Origin: Flavobacteriaceae bacterium
Lineage (GTDB): Bacteria; Bacteroidota; Bacteroidia; Flavobacteriales; Flavobacteriaceae
DNA length: 52,152 bases
Reading direction: 5' to 3'
NCBI GenBank assembly: GCA_028277085.1
Contig: JANQHL010000143.1
Coordinates: 1 to 52,152, forward strand
The position numbers and the translations under genes are program-made. Positions within the stretch are counted from its first letter, which is position 1; each line of letters starts with the position of its first letter. Shown in pieces: positions 7,401 to 16,357 of the stretch. The notes beneath the pieces are model-generated. The model worked only from the letters and a program-made list of their open reading frames with translations, did no database searches and had not been told where the DNA came from.

Positions 7401-9023
7401 CTACTCCCAGCCGAGTTCTTTTAATCGTTGGATATCCCGTTCAACGTATGCTTGATTTAGACTGTCTGAGGCATCCTGGTACTGCACCCGTAATTCCTCC
7501 ACCCGTGTATGCAGTTGCTCCTGGACCTCCGCATAGTCCGGAGTACCATAAACGTTATGGAGTTCCTGAGGGTCTTTTTCCAAATCGTAGAGCTCCCAGG
7601 CTTCGATGTCATAGTAAAAGCGGATGAGTTTGTAGCGCTCGGTCCGAACGCCGTAATGGCGTTTTACCATATGGATTCCGGGGTATTCGTAATAATGATA
7701 ATACAGCGCATCCCGCCAGCTGACGGTATCATTTTTAAAAAGGGGCCGTAGACTTAATCCTTGCATGTCCTCGGGAATTTCAACTCCTGCCACATCCAAA
7801 ACAGTGGGGGCGAAGTCGATGTTCTGCACCAGATCCGTATTCTTGCTACCAGGAGTGATATGGTTGGGATATCGAATTAGAAGCGGCGTTCTAAACGACT
7901 CTTCATACATAAAACGCTTGTCGAACCAGCCATGTTCCCCTAAATAAAAGCCCTGGTCCGAGGTATAGATCACCATGGTGTTTTCCGAAAGCCCATTTTC
8001 ATCCAAATACGTCAAAATTCGTCCTACATTGCGGTCGACACTTTTGATAACGCCCAGGTAGTCTTCCATATACCGCTGATATTTCCAAAGTGTTAAGGCC
8101 TGGCCTTTTGGCGAGTTTTTTGCAAATTCTTCATTTATTGGGCCGTATACTTTTTGCCATTGGTCTTGTTCTGCTTCAGTTAAACGATTAAACCGTTCCG
8201 TGTACGCCCCTTTATACCAATCCAGGAATTCCTCGTAGTTGAGTTTTTCTAAAATCTCCGGCGCTATTTTGTTGTCGGCGCTCAGGGCCATATGATCCGC
8301 AATACGCATTTCAGCTTCTTTCGAAGCATTACTTTTGGTCTTGTATTCGTCAAAAAGTGTTTCCGGCACCGGTATCTTTTTGTATTTAAAGTCTTCCAGA
8401 TCATGCATAGAGGGCCACCACTGCCGGTGTGGGGCTTTGTGGTTGTATAGCAACATAAAGGGTTTCTCCTTTGAGCGCAAGGAATCCAAATACCCAATGG
8501 CTTTATCGGTAATGACGTCGGTAACATATCCCTGGGCTTTGATCTCACCATCCGGGGTTAACAACTCCGGGTGGTAGTAATGTCCCTGATCGGGTAAGAC
8601 TTCCCAAAAATCAAAGCCTTTTGGGTTGGATTTTAAATGCCATTTGCCATAAATAGCGGTTTCATAGCCTGCTTTTTGGAGTAATTTGGGAAAGGTAACC
8701 TGAGTACTATCAAAAACGTCCAAATTGTCACGAACACTATTCAAATGACTGAATTTGCCTGTTAGGGCAACAGCTCTACTGGGCGAGCAAATAGAATTTG
8801 TAACAAATGCCTTCTGAAATAGCATCCCTTCTTTGGCCAAACGATCAATATGCGGTGTTTCCAGTAACGCGTTGTCATAAGCACTGAGGGCCTGATAAGC
8901 ATGGTCATCCGTCATGATGAAAATGATGTTGGGACGCTTTTCGTCAACGCTTTTATGGTCTTCTTTACACGAAAAAAGCCCTATTGCCACAATAAGAACC
9001 CAACTTAATTTGATGATCTTCAT
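7401..9023 (-). CDS. Type I sulfatase, lipoprotein
   Basis: A 540-residue formylglycine-dependent sulfatase that would remove sulfate esters from a glycan. The signal MKIIKLSWVLIVAIGLFSC gives lipidated Cys19, so it acts in the periplasm or at the surface. Metal-site Asp39-Asp40 lie in IFIMTDDHAY. The modified residue is Cys79 in the C-S-P-S-R motif. GKWHLKSNPKGFD supplies the Lys/His substrate side, and YTSDQGFYLGEHGWFDKR the second metal half. Overall text is closest to mucin-desulfating / N-acetylglucosamine-6-sulfatase-like S1 members, but the substrate cannot be fixed. It is the last gene of the operon that begins with the PhyH gene, 17 bp after the GH13 gene. A separate maturase is needed and is not in the window. 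Confidence 0.93.
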   Translation of the reverse strand: MKIIKLSWVLIVAIGLFSCKEDHKSVDEKRPNIIFIMTDDHAYQALSAYDNALLETPHIDRLAKEGMLFQKAFVTNSICSPSRAVALTGKFSHLNSVRDNLDVFDSTQVTFPKLLQKAGYETAIYGKWHLKSNPKGFDFWEVLPDQGHYYHPELLTPDGEIKAQGYVTDVITDKAIGYLDSLRSKEKPFMLLYNHKAPHRQWWPSMHDLEDFKYKKIPVPETLFDEYKTKSNASKEAEMRIADHMALSADNKIAPEILEKLNYEEFLDWYKGAYTERFNRLTEAEQDQWQKVYGPINEEFAKNSPKGQALTLWKYQRYMEDYLGVIKSVDRNVGRILTYLDENGLSENTMVIYTSDQGFYLGEHGWFDKRFMYEESFRTPLLIRYPNHITPGSKNTDLVQNIDFAPTVLDVAGVEIPEDMQGLSLRPLFKNDTVSWRDALYYHYYEYPGIHMVKRHYGVRTERYKLIRFYYDIEAWELYDLEKDPQELHNVYGTPDYAEVQEQLHTRVEELRVQYQDASDSLNQAYVERDIQRLKELGWE

Positions 9024-9040
9024 GAAGGTCGAAATCAGGA

Positions 9041-10705
9041 TTAATCGGTTTTGCTTAGTGCAATGTAATAACTAAAAGGGCCCAATTGTAATTCAGTAGC
9101 AGAAGCTTTAACACCTTGCCCATATAATTCCACGTAATCTTCGGTATTCATCTGTACTTCTCGAGTGTCTTTGTTGGTATTGATTATCACAATTGCCTTT
9201 TCTTTTCCATACGTCCGTTGAAAAGCGATAAGCCCTTCTGTGTTTTCAAATAAAGGTAAATAATCGCCTAGTCTAAAACTATCGTAACTTGTTCTAAGTG
9301 CAATAAGTTCCTTGTAGTGCTGCCAAAGGGAATTTGGATCTTTCTTTTGATGCTCCAGACTGAATTGATGAATCGCTTCCGATCTCCAAAATGAAACATC
9401 CCAGACTGCACCACCATTCTTATACCATAAAGCATTCCCCGAATCCTCAGGATTACTGGTCCAAGGAAAAGCCTCGCGAACCGGAATATGATTGGCATCA
9501 CTTCCCCACTCGTGCTTTTGGCCGGTAACTCCTAACTCTTGCCCATAGTAAATTGAAGGGATTCCCGGTAAAAGGAGGTTTAAAATGGCAGCACTTCGTT
9601 TCTGGTTTTCACTGCCATTTACCACTGTAGCCCATCTATCCGTATCGTGATTTTCCAAAAAGTTCACCGTGAATGTACTATCGCTAAATTTTGTAAGATT
9701 TTCTGAGACAACCTTATGAATTCGGGGTGGTTCCATAGTAACGCCATTTGAAGAGGGGTCAATGTACATATCATGTGTCCCTTCTTCCCCTGCAATCGCA
9801 AATCGAAGAGGGAAACTAAAGGCAGCATCTGCCCCGCTTTTCATAATCATTTGGTCGCCATATTCGTTCCAATTTGACTGTTCCCCTAAAACAAAAACGT
9901 TTGGATTGATTTCTTTGCACGCTTTAAAGATGGGTTGCCAAAAATCCTGATACATGTTCGTAAAAATCCCTTTGTAATCCAGGTCATCCATGATATGATC
10001 AATTCTAAAGCCATCTACCCCATCGTCAAAATTCCCATCCTTATTGGGGTCTACCCAATAGCCGTAGAAATCGATCATCCATTGTTTGACATGTGGGTGA
10101 TTCAAATCGAGCAAAACAATGTTGTATTTGTTGCCGGGCCATGCTACAAAATCATGCATTGGGGATTTAGGAGGCATAAAAATTTGTTCCGGATACTGAT
10201 TTAGGGAATCAGCATAGTAAATGAAGTCCGAATACTCGGAGCCTGGGTTTTGGTAAGAATCATCAAACCAAATATTTCCGCTTTGCGCGTATTGGGTTTC
10301 CATGTCCATTAGGAACTTAAGTCCTTTTTTGTGTACAGCTTTAACAAAGTTCAGGTAGTCTTCTTTGGTTCCATATTCCGGATCAATATTTTCATAATCT
10401 GTGGGGAAGTAGTTATGATAGAAGCCGGATTCATAAAGGGGCGTAAATAAAATAGTGGTAACACCGAGTTCTTTGAGATAGTCCAGTTTTTGGGTAAACC
10501 CGTTTAGGTCACCATGTAAATCACCATTGCTGTCATAAAAGCTGCGCTGCATGACGTGGTAAATAATTTCATTATTCCAGTTAATGGGTTCTTCAATTGG
10601 TTCTACCGCATCGGGTTTATTCTCATCCGGTTTTTTTTGTGTGTTGCAGGAAAGGAGTACTCCAAAAACGATGCAAACGAAACTGTATGCGATAAACTTT
10701 TTCAT
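9041..10705 (-). CDS. GH13 alpha-amylase-family lipoprotein
   Basis: A 554-residue GH13 enzyme with a lipoprotein signal (Cys20, LLSC). The (beta/alpha)8 domain starts near residue 45 (EIIYHVMQRSFYDSNGD). The catalytic triad is intact: Asp236 in GFRID, Glu275 in VLGEQ and Asp354 in ENHDTDR. Conserved region I is unusual: where most members have a DxVxNH motif, this protein has MDMETQY near residues 133-139, so the usual Asn-His pair is absent. The C-terminal beta domain runs from about residue 470. Likely substrates are alpha-linked oligosaccharides, but the altered subsite region makes the specificity uncertain. Its start codon overlaps the stop of the GH127 gene by 4 bp, so the two are translationally coupled. 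Confidence 0.9.
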   Translation of the reverse strand: MKKFIAYSFVCIVFGVLLSCNTQKKPDENKPDAVEPIEEPINWNNEIIYHVMQRSFYDSNGDLHGDLNGFTQKLDYLKELGVTTILFTPLYESGFYHNYFPTDYENIDPEYGTKEDYLNFVKAVHKKGLKFLMDMETQYAQSGNIWFDDSYQNPGSEYSDFIYYADSLNQYPEQIFMPPKSPMHDFVAWPGNKYNIVLLDLNHPHVKQWMIDFYGYWVDPNKDGNFDDGVDGFRIDHIMDDLDYKGIFTNMYQDFWQPIFKACKEINPNVFVLGEQSNWNEYGDQMIMKSGADAAFSFPLRFAIAGEEGTHDMYIDPSSNGVTMEPPRIHKVVSENLTKFSDSTFTVNFLENHDTDRWATVVNGSENQKRSAAILNLLLPGIPSIYYGQELGVTGQKHEWGSDANHIPVREAFPWTSNPEDSGNALWYKNGGAVWDVSFWRSEAIHQFSLEHQKKDPNSLWQHYKELIALRTSYDSFRLGDYLPLFENTEGLIAFQRTYGKEKAIVIINTNKDTREVQMNTEDYVELYGQGVKASATELQLGPFSYYIALSKTD

Positions 10706-12753
10706 TGTATTGTTGTTTTTTCAGGGAAGGTGACACGTCTTAAAATGGTTTTGCCCATTGGTACCAGTTTGACCGTTACTTCTTTTTGTTTTGAGGCATC
10801 AAACAGCCTTCCGTTCAATGCCAGTTCACCTTCTACTATGCTTTCAGAATCAAAACTTTCAGGAATAACCAAATCCATATGGTCGTCATTTTCAGGAAAA
10901 CAGTAATAATCGCTGTAATCGGTACCTTCATAATGCTTTATAGTTTTTTCCGAATGCGGAATTTCATAAGCATATACCAACGGTCCTTTTTGTAAATATG
11001 CTTCATCATTACGTGCCGTTTTCTGTTGAATAGGATTGTTGAATGTCATGGTAAAGGTTTCTCCCGGTAGCCACACTTTTTCGATCTTATAAAAGTCACC
11101 ATCAATTTTTATAGTATCATTTTTAGAAAACGCTACTGATTCACTCCATTTAGGTTTTCTTAGCGTTAAGGTGAATCTGATGGCTCGATCAGTTGTTATC
11201 TTCAAAGTTACCTGGTTATTCCAGGGATAATTGGTTTGTTGTTCAATGGAAACCGTTGTGTTATTCATTTGGGTGGTCAATTGGGAAGGCCCATAGAGCA
11301 GCACGGCAATACCGTTGTCCGCTTGCATATACATTTGATCCAGGAAATAGGGAAGATTTCTACCGTAATTTGGCGCACAGCATACTGCGGGCTCAGAATG
11401 GGTAGGAGAATATTTATACCGGGGTTCATTGGTGGATTCACCTCCTTTATGATGCTTGCCATCTAACCGATAACAATTGTCATGTTTGGAATACGTAATT
11501 GCCGTCCCATCCTGATTTCGGGCGCCAAGCATGCCGTTATAGGTTAATTTTTCAGCAGCATCTGCAAATTGTACGTTCCCGGTTTTTTCCATTAGGCTCC
11601 CATAGGAGTTTCTTAGTTCCAACATGCCGCAGTACTCAGCAGCGGTTGCTGTAGGGTCCGCTTCCAGTTTTAGGATCCACTCATCACCATGACCCGCTCC
11701 ACTGGGTAAAATGCACGACTCCAGTTTTGAAAGCATAGTATTGTAGGCTACTTCTAATTCCGGATACCCGGTATGATAATAGGCATTAAGCATCGAACGG
11801 ATATGCTCATAGGTATGTACTCCATGTCCCTGAAAAAGCGAATCTTTCTCAATTAAGTAGGGATATCGCAAATCGTTAAAGGCTCTGTTTATACCGTAAG
11901 TGGAGAATGCTTTGTACAGGTAGGTGGCATAGTCCTGATATCTTATATTGCCCGTAATCCGATATAAGGTTTCACACACATCGGTCAGCATCAGGCCATG
12001 TGTAACACCACCAAAGGCATTTTGTAGATAAAAAGGATTTTTTCCGTCTTCACCATAGCGTTCCATCGTCAGGGCCATAGCCTTTTCTACCGCATTTAGG
12101 ACTTCTTCGCGATCTGTAAATTCGTAATAGGCCAACAGGGTCCTGAAGGCAGTTGTCTGCGCCCATAGCTCCCCGTTGGAGCCTTCATGTTGATAGCGAA
12201 GATTGGGCTTGTATATCCCGATATAACCATCCTCGTCCTGAGAATTCAAGAGGTTATTGGCAATGTGATGCGCCTGTGCTATGGCTTTTTCATTTTTAGT
12301 TAGAAAGGCATGCCTTACAAAACCATCCCACCAGTTCCCAACGGTTTCTGCATTCCACCACATAATGGATTTTTCCCAGGCTGCTCCGGTTAGTACCAAA
12401 TCTCCCATTTCGGGAATATCCTCCATACCCCCCCTGCGCGCTGTATGATACAAATCATCCGCTTTAATTCCGGGGTAGAGTTCATCAAGTACCCCAACCA
12501 TTCCTTTTTCCAGATCATTTTGCATCATGGTTAAAATCCATCCTTTGGGAAACACACTACCTGTTTCGAATGGCTGAAAACTGGGGTGTATCGGATAGGG
12601 TTCCCTGGTAAAAAATGCAAGCTTGTCACTATCGTTAGTAATCTGTGCTGCCAACTTGTTGACATTTTCAGAGAAATTTTCACCTTGCGAGTTTTCCTTA
12701 GAAGGTTTACAACCCAATAGCAGGATCAAAGTCATAAAAAATGCCTTTTTCAT
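10702..12753 (-). CDS. GH127-family glycoside hydrolase (DUF1680), lipoprotein
   Basis: A 683-residue member of GH127. The signal ends in LLLGC (Cys15). The family's zinc site is visible: Glu373 and Cys375 in AEYCGM, and Cys458-Cys459 in EPAVCCAPN. By comparison with HypBA1 (Glu338, Cys340, Cys417, Cys418), Cys458 would be the nucleophile. The toroid core includes GELWAQTTAFRTLLAYYEF, and the C-terminal beta-sandwich begins near residue 480. Known GH127 activities include beta-L-arabinofuranosidase, and in marine flavobacteria 3,6-anhydro-D-galactosidase. The neighbouring sulfatase would suit a sulfated algal glycan, but that is inference. It overlaps the isomerase gene upstream and the GH13 gene downstream by 4 bp each. 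Confidence 0.9.
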   Translation of the reverse strand: MKKAFFMTLILLLGCKPSKENSQGENFSENVNKLAAQITNDSDKLAFFTREPYPIHPSFQPFETGSVFPKGWILTMMQNDLEKGMVGVLDELYPGIKADDLYHTARRGGMEDIPEMGDLVLTGAAWEKSIMWWNAETVGNWWDGFVRHAFLTKNEKAIAQAHHIANNLLNSQDEDGYIGIYKPNLRYQHEGSNGELWAQTTAFRTLLAYYEFTDREEVLNAVEKAMALTMERYGEDGKNPFYLQNAFGGVTHGLMLTDVCETLYRITGNIRYQDYATYLYKAFSTYGINRAFNDLRYPYLIEKDSLFQGHGVHTYEHIRSMLNAYYHTGYPELEVAYNTMLSKLESCILPSGAGHGDEWILKLEADPTATAAEYCGMLELRNSYGSLMEKTGNVQFADAAEKLTYNGMLGARNQDGTAITYSKHDNCYRLDGKHHKGGESTNEPRYKYSPTHSEPAVCCAPNYGRNLPYFLDQMYMQADNGIAVLLYGPSQLTTQMNNTTVSIEQQTNYPWNNQVTLKITTDRAIRFTLTLRKPKWSESVAFSKNDTIKIDGDFYKIEKVWLPGETFTMTFNNPIQQKTARNDEAYLQKGPLVYAYEIPHSEKTIKHYEGTDYSDYYCFPENDDHMDLVIPESFDSESIVEGELALNGRLFDASKQKEVTVKLVPMGKTILRRVTFPEKTTIQ

Positions 12754-13577
12754 GGTAGTACTGTTTTTAAATACTCCTTCATTTTAATGTTTAATTCACT
12801 TTGGGCAGCCAATGGCTCCCCGGTGAATGGCATAGTAGGCATATATGGAAATGGGCCAAATTCCGGTGTAATCGAAAGTGTCATATATTTTGAATGATAC
12901 GCCACAATAGCTTGCCACCATTTGACAAACCGATCTAAATGTGCACTCCATTCCGGCGTAAACGGATTAGTAACCTGAGGCGATTGCTCATGACCCACCC
13001 GTGCGTGAATATGAAATATTTTTGGAAGTATTCTGGAAACAATATCTTCCTGGTCTTGTAGCATGGATTCTGAAACGGCACACCAATGCGAAAGATCCCC
13101 AACAAATTTTAGATTTGGGAATACCTCCAAATATTTCAATGTGGAGCTGCTGTGAAAGGTAAATCGACCCCTGTGAATCTCATGGTATACCGGGATTTTC
13201 TGTTTTTGAGAAAATTCTTCAATGGCGTCGATTATTTTACAATTGTCCGAAAAAGAATAATAGTCCTTACCGGTGTGCGAATTAATAAATGACGGATCAT
13301 ATTGTGCCAAATCTGCCAGGCGCTTCATCACCTTCTTGAGATAGTCTTGTGGGGCTTCCGCTTTAACTCCGAAAACCTGCTGTAATCCACAAATAAAATG
13401 AGGGTTTTTTCGTCGAATAGCACGAAGCGTTTCCTTGAATGAAGCTTCGAAACCAGGATCCCGGGGGATATTAATTTCAATGCCATCAAAGCCGTTGGAG
13501 ACCGTAAGTTCCAGGAAAGCCCCCGGATCTAAATGTTCACTGCCCCAATAGGGATATAGATACTTTGGTTTGTTCAT
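12750..13577 (-). CDS. Xylose-isomerase-like TIM-barrel sugar isomerase/epimerase
   Basis: A 275-residue protein of the AP-endonuclease-2/xylose-isomerase-like TIM-barrel family. No signal peptide, so cytoplasmic. Family-like segments are FDGIEINIPRDPGFE, VYHEIHRGRFTF (a metal-ligand Glu/His strand), FVGDLSHWC, IFHIHARVGHEQ and SITPEFGPFPYM; their Glu, Asp and His residues form the expected divalent-metal site. Members isomerise or epimerise sugars or handle inositol and keto-sugar intermediates, so the exact reaction is not predictable. The gene sits directly after the PhyH dioxygenase and overlaps the GH127 gene by 4 bp. These two cytoplasmic enzymes probably process the product released by the three lipoprotein hydrolases. 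Confidence 0.85.
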   Translation of the reverse strand: MNKPKYLYPYWGSEHLDPGAFLELTVSNGFDGIEINIPRDPGFEASFKETLRAIRRKNPHFICGLQQVFGVKAEAPQDYLKKVMKRLADLAQYDPSFINSHTGKDYYSFSDNCKIIDAIEEFSQKQKIPVYHEIHRGRFTFHSSSTLKYLEVFPNLKFVGDLSHWCAVSESMLQDQEDIVSRILPKIFHIHARVGHEQSPQVTNPFTPEWSAHLDRFVKWWQAIVAYHSKYMTLSITPEFGPFPYMPTMPFTGEPLAAQSELNIKMKEYLKTVLP

Positions 13578-14384
13578 TTAATAGAGCACAGGGTTTAGCG
13601 GGGTATCAATAGTCTTACCTATTTCTGCGCCAGGACACCAGGTATTCCAATCATTTAGCTGTCCGTCATTCTCCGGTTTCTTCAGTTTCATGTGCTTGTC
13701 CATGTAAATTATGGTCATCACTTTACGTGTCTCTGCCGTTTGATTCGCACCGGCACGGTGAAAAACCCATCCGGAATGAAAGCTGATCTCACCGGCATCA
13801 AAAGGGGCAATAACATGCTTGAAATCGGTCACTTTTAAGCGTTTTTCAATGAATACCTCGCTATCATCCCCAATGGACAATTCCCTGCCTTCTAAAATTT
13901 GGTGACTTCCGGCACTAAATTCCAGCGGACCCATGTTTAGCGGGGTTTCCTGTAAAGGGATCCAGGCGGTAATGGTTTTGTCCGTTGCTAATGGCCAGTA
14001 ATGTTGGTCGGCATGCCAGGGGGTAATCCCACCACCACCTTCCTTAAACAACGCCTGATCGTGATACAATCGTACTCCTTCTACCTGCATCAAGTCTGCG
14101 GTGATCTTTGCCAGCCGTTTACTAAACACCAATTCCTTTATGTCCTCATCTTGTTTCCACAAGTTGAATAATTGCAAAAACGCCTTTCCATAGGTACTTC
14201 GGTCTTCTAAAGGAACGTCTTGCTGATTTAACTCGTCGACTTTTTTAGAAATTACCCGATTAAAATGTGCCAGCAGGTCGGGGTCCAGGACCTGTTTTAA
14301 GGTAATGTATCGATTGGTTTTGTAGAAATCGATATGCGCAGCTGTTACCGTGTACGGCTGATCCAAAAGTTGTAGCGTTTCCAT
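13578..14384 (-). CDS. Phytanoyl-CoA dioxygenase (PhyH) family Fe(II)/2-oxoglutarate oxygenase
   Basis: A 268-residue cytoplasmic PhyH-family protein. The iron site is the HxD pair in TPWHADQHYW and the distal His in SFHSGWVFHRAGAN; the Arg of AETRKVM is placed to bind 2-oxoglutarate. The family hydroxylates small molecules using O2 and 2-oxoglutarate. Here it is the first gene of a glycan-degradation operon and ends exactly where the isomerase gene begins. A role in oxidising a sugar derivative, for example removing a methyl group, is a reasonable but unproven inference. The start at 14384 is an ATG; the divergent AraC-type regulator begins 132 bp away and probably controls it. Confidence 0.88.
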   Translation of the reverse strand: METLQLLDQPYTVTAAHIDFYKTNRYITLKQVLDPDLLAHFNRVISKKVDELNQQDVPLEDRSTYGKAFLQLFNLWKQDEDIKELVFSKRLAKITADLMQVEGVRLYHDQALFKEGGGGITPWHADQHYWPLATDKTITAWIPLQETPLNMGPLEFSAGSHQILEGRELSIGDDSEVFIEKRLKVTDFKHVIAPFDAGEISFHSGWVFHRAGANQTAETRKVMTIIYMDKHMKLKKPENDGQLNDWNTWCPGAEIGKTIDTPLNPVLY

Positions 14385-14516
14385 GATCTAAATACAATTA
14401 ATGCATCAAAATTAAAGGGAAACAAGAGGAATTTCTTTTTCAATTTTAATCCAAACTATGCATATCTAAACATCTTAGTGTATTTTTATATCCTTTGTTG
14501 TTTGTAAGATGCTATT
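14385..14516. promoter_or_regulatory. Divergent intergenic region with two ATGCAT palindromes
   Basis: The 132-bp A+T-rich gap separates the PhyH operon from its divergent AraC-type regulator. ATGCAT occurs at 14401-14406 and again at 14458-14463, 57 bp apart (about five and a half helical turns). These are plausible half-sites but could be chance in AT-rich DNA. No clear -33/-7 pair could be assigned. Confidence 0.3.
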
Positions 14517-15362
14517 TTGAAAGCGGAGTTGGAACAAATTGGGATTGCGGCCACAAAACGGTCTTTTCATTTTTTTAAAAAAGAAACGGCTGCTTTTGCA
14601 CCCTTTTGGCACTATCATCCCGAAGTAGAGCTCACCTTTATCCTCCGTGGTGAAGGGACAAGATTTGTTGGGAATTCTATAACCCCATTTTCAAATTACG
14701 ATTTGGTGTTGGTAGGGAAGAATATTCCCCATAACTGGGTGAGCTTAAAGCACAACCACTTAGAAAAACAAAAGGCGATGGTTTTTCAGTTTGACCCTGC
14801 CATTTTTACCTCCTTTCGGGAATGTGAAGCTTTTCATGCCTTATTTGAACTAGCTAAACGCGGCATCCAATTCAACAACCCAACAGAAGCGATGGTTACA
14901 GGCATTACCAGGTTCGAGAACCTGAATCACATACAACAGCTTGGCGCTTTAATGGAACTTATACAGCTATTGGTTTTACATAAAGAGAAAACCCTATTGA
15001 CCACAGAGATCTATACCTACCACCATAACCAAAAGCACAAAATAGAGAAGTTTGCCAAGGTGAATAACCATATCCTGGATCACATTGACCAAAAACTAAC
15101 GGTTGCACAAATGGCGGATCTCACCCATATGGTGCCACAGTCTTTTTGCAGGTGGTTTAAACAAAACTCGGGACATTCGTTTATTACATTTTTAAACAAA
15201 ACAAGGATAGAGAACGCATGTCACTTGTTAATGCACCGGGTTATTCCAATTCAAGAAGTAGCCTTTAGTTCGGGATTTGAAAGCTTGAGCCATTTTAATA
15301 GGACGTTTAAGAAATACAAACACCAAAGTCCCAGGGAGTTTGTACGTGATCATTTAAGGTAG
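14517..15362 (+). CDS. AraC-family regulator with N-terminal cupin
   Basis: A 281-residue AraC-type activator. Residues about 25-105 form a cupin sensor domain (HYHPEVELTFILRGEGTRF and GKNIPHNWVS). Residues about 180-281 hold the two helix-turn-helix units: LTVAQMADLTHMVPQSFCRWFK, then IPIQEVAFSSGFESLSHFNRTFKKY, and the terminal SPREFV. It probably senses a sugar and controls the divergent PhyH-isomerase-GH127-GH13-sulfatase operon. The start is a TTG at 14517; an in-frame stop lies four codons upstream (14505) and no in-frame ATG occurs between, so TTG, or the ATT just before it, must be used. Its 3' end converges on the VOC gene 18 bp away. Confidence 0.88.
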   Translation: MKAELEQIGIAATKRSFHFFKKETAAFAPFWHYHPEVELTFILRGEGTRFVGNSITPFSNYDLVLVGKNIPHNWVSLKHNHLEKQKAMVFQFDPAIFTSFRECEAFHALFELAKRGIQFNNPTEAMVTGITRFENLNHIQQLGALMELIQLLVLHKEKTLLTTEIYTYHHNQKHKIEKFAKVNNHILDHIDQKLTVAQMADLTHMVPQSFCRWFKQNSGHSFITFLNKTRIENACHLLMHRVIPIQEVAFSSGFESLSHFNRTFKKYKHQSPREFVRDHLR

Positions 15363-15380
15363 TAACAAGGTGTTTTTGTC

Positions 15381-15776
15381 TTAAAGCATTTCGACAATTT
15401 GAATGTTGTTTCCACAGGTGTCATTGAACACCGCAAATTTTACCGTCCCCATTTGAGTCGGCTTTACACTAAATTCAACGCTAAGTTTTAACAACCGTTC
15501 ATATTCAGCATCAACATTTTCAACATCAAATTGCGTCCACGGAATTCCTGCTTCCATTAAGGCGTCCTGATACACTTTGCTGGGCTCAAAATGATTGGGT
15601 GCCGGTTCCAACAATAATTCCGGTCCGTCCTGCGCTTCTTTTGAAACCAAGGTCAGCCACCTATTTCCACCTTCCAAAGGGGCATCCTTTTTTACAATGA
15701 AACCCAATTTTTCTGTGTAAAATTCTAAAGCTTTTTGTTGGTCTCGCACCGGAATACTAATCAGTGTTATTTTCAT
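15381..15776 (-). CDS. VOC family protein paired with AraC regulator
   Basis: A 131-residue single VOC domain: MKITLISIPVRDQQKALEFYTEKLGF opens the fold, and VKFAVFNDTCGNNIQIVEML closes it. This is the extradiol-like/glyoxalase superfamily; the substrate is unknown. The ATG at 15776 gives the family's usual N-terminus, while a longer frame would overlap the upstream gene's end. It follows the short AraC-type regulator by 16 bp in the same direction, and such AraC-VOC pairs are common in Bacteroidota, suggesting that the regulator is cotranscribed with it. Note the Asn-Asn in place of the usual HSLEF-like late metal Glu, which may mean weak or no metal binding. Confidence 0.85.
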   Translation of the reverse strand: MKITLISIPVRDQQKALEFYTEKLGFIVKKDAPLEGGNRWLTLVSKEAQDGPELLLEPAPNHFEPSKVYQDALMEAGIPWTQFDVENVDAEYERLLKLSVEFSVKPTQMGTVKFAVFNDTCGNNIQIVEML

Positions 15777-15792
15777 GGTTGTACTATTGCAG

Positions 15793-16227
15793 TTAGCGCT
15801 CACAAATTCCAGAATCAAAATTTAAGTTGCTTCTCGAAAGTTGCTCTTTTTGAAATTGAGCCGGGGTTTTTCCGGTTTTATGCTTGAATAAGGTGCTAAA
15901 TGATCCTAAACTTTCAAATCCAACGGCAAAACAGGTTTCAGTTACGGTCATTCCATTTTTAAGGTGTTCCTTGGATTTTTTAATTCGGGTATCAATCAGG
16001 TATTGCCTTGGTGTTTGACCGTAATATCTTTTGAATAACCGAAGCAAGTGATATTTAGACACAAACCCAAGGTGTGACAACACATTTAAATTCAAATTAA
16101 TATCATAATTGTTGTCAATGTAATTGCGAATCCCAATAACGGTATCCAGTTGTCCCTGGTTTGAGAAGACCTTCTTTCTAATTCTATTTAGTTCCGTTTC
16201 GTAATGTGTCATTTTTATAGTGTTCAT
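15793..16227 (-). CDS. Short AraC-type HTH regulator
   Basis: A 144-residue protein that is almost only an AraC DNA-binding domain. The first helix-turn-helix is in LNLNVLSHLGFVSKYHLLRLFKRYYG, the second in MTVTETCFAVGFESLGSFSTLFKHKTG, followed by the TPAQFQKEQ end. There is no sensor domain beyond about 30 N-terminal residues, so activity may depend on a partner or on expression level. Either ATG 16227 or ATG 16212 could be the start; both give the same domain. It precedes the VOC gene by 16 bp and is probably cotranscribed with it. Confidence 0.85.
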   Translation of the reverse strand: MNTIKMTHYETELNRIRKKVFSNQGQLDTVIGIRNYIDNNYDINLNLNVLSHLGFVSKYHLLRLFKRYYGQTPRQYLIDTRIKKSKEHLKNGMTVTETCFAVGFESLGSFSTLFKHKTGKTPAQFQKEQLSRSNLNFDSGICER

Positions 16228-16357
16228 GCCGCCGGTAAAAAGTCCGGTAGGGATGCTAGCATGCCCAGAACTTACCGAAAGATAGTGAAATCACTCATTC
16301 CAAGCGAAGCGAACAGTCCAACAAATTACGGTGATACACTTTTGCGTTTTGCGTCTT
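16228..16357 (-). repeat. Degenerate cassette-type spacer
   Basis: This 130-bp gap shares AAGTCCGGTAGGG-like text with the inner part of the sites at 17696 and 20535. At its right end GTTTTGCGTCTTC (from 16346) loosely matches the far end of the NTF2-like cassette (GAAGCACAAC near 16742) if two bases are skipped. The ACAACGG core is absent on the left. I regard it as a possible decayed boundary of the main block. Confidence 0.3.

Noticed and set aside
15793-15818. N-terminal extension of the VOC gene to 15818
   Set aside because: It would overlap the end of the AraC-type gene and add residues not in the family; the ATG at 15776 gives the normal start.
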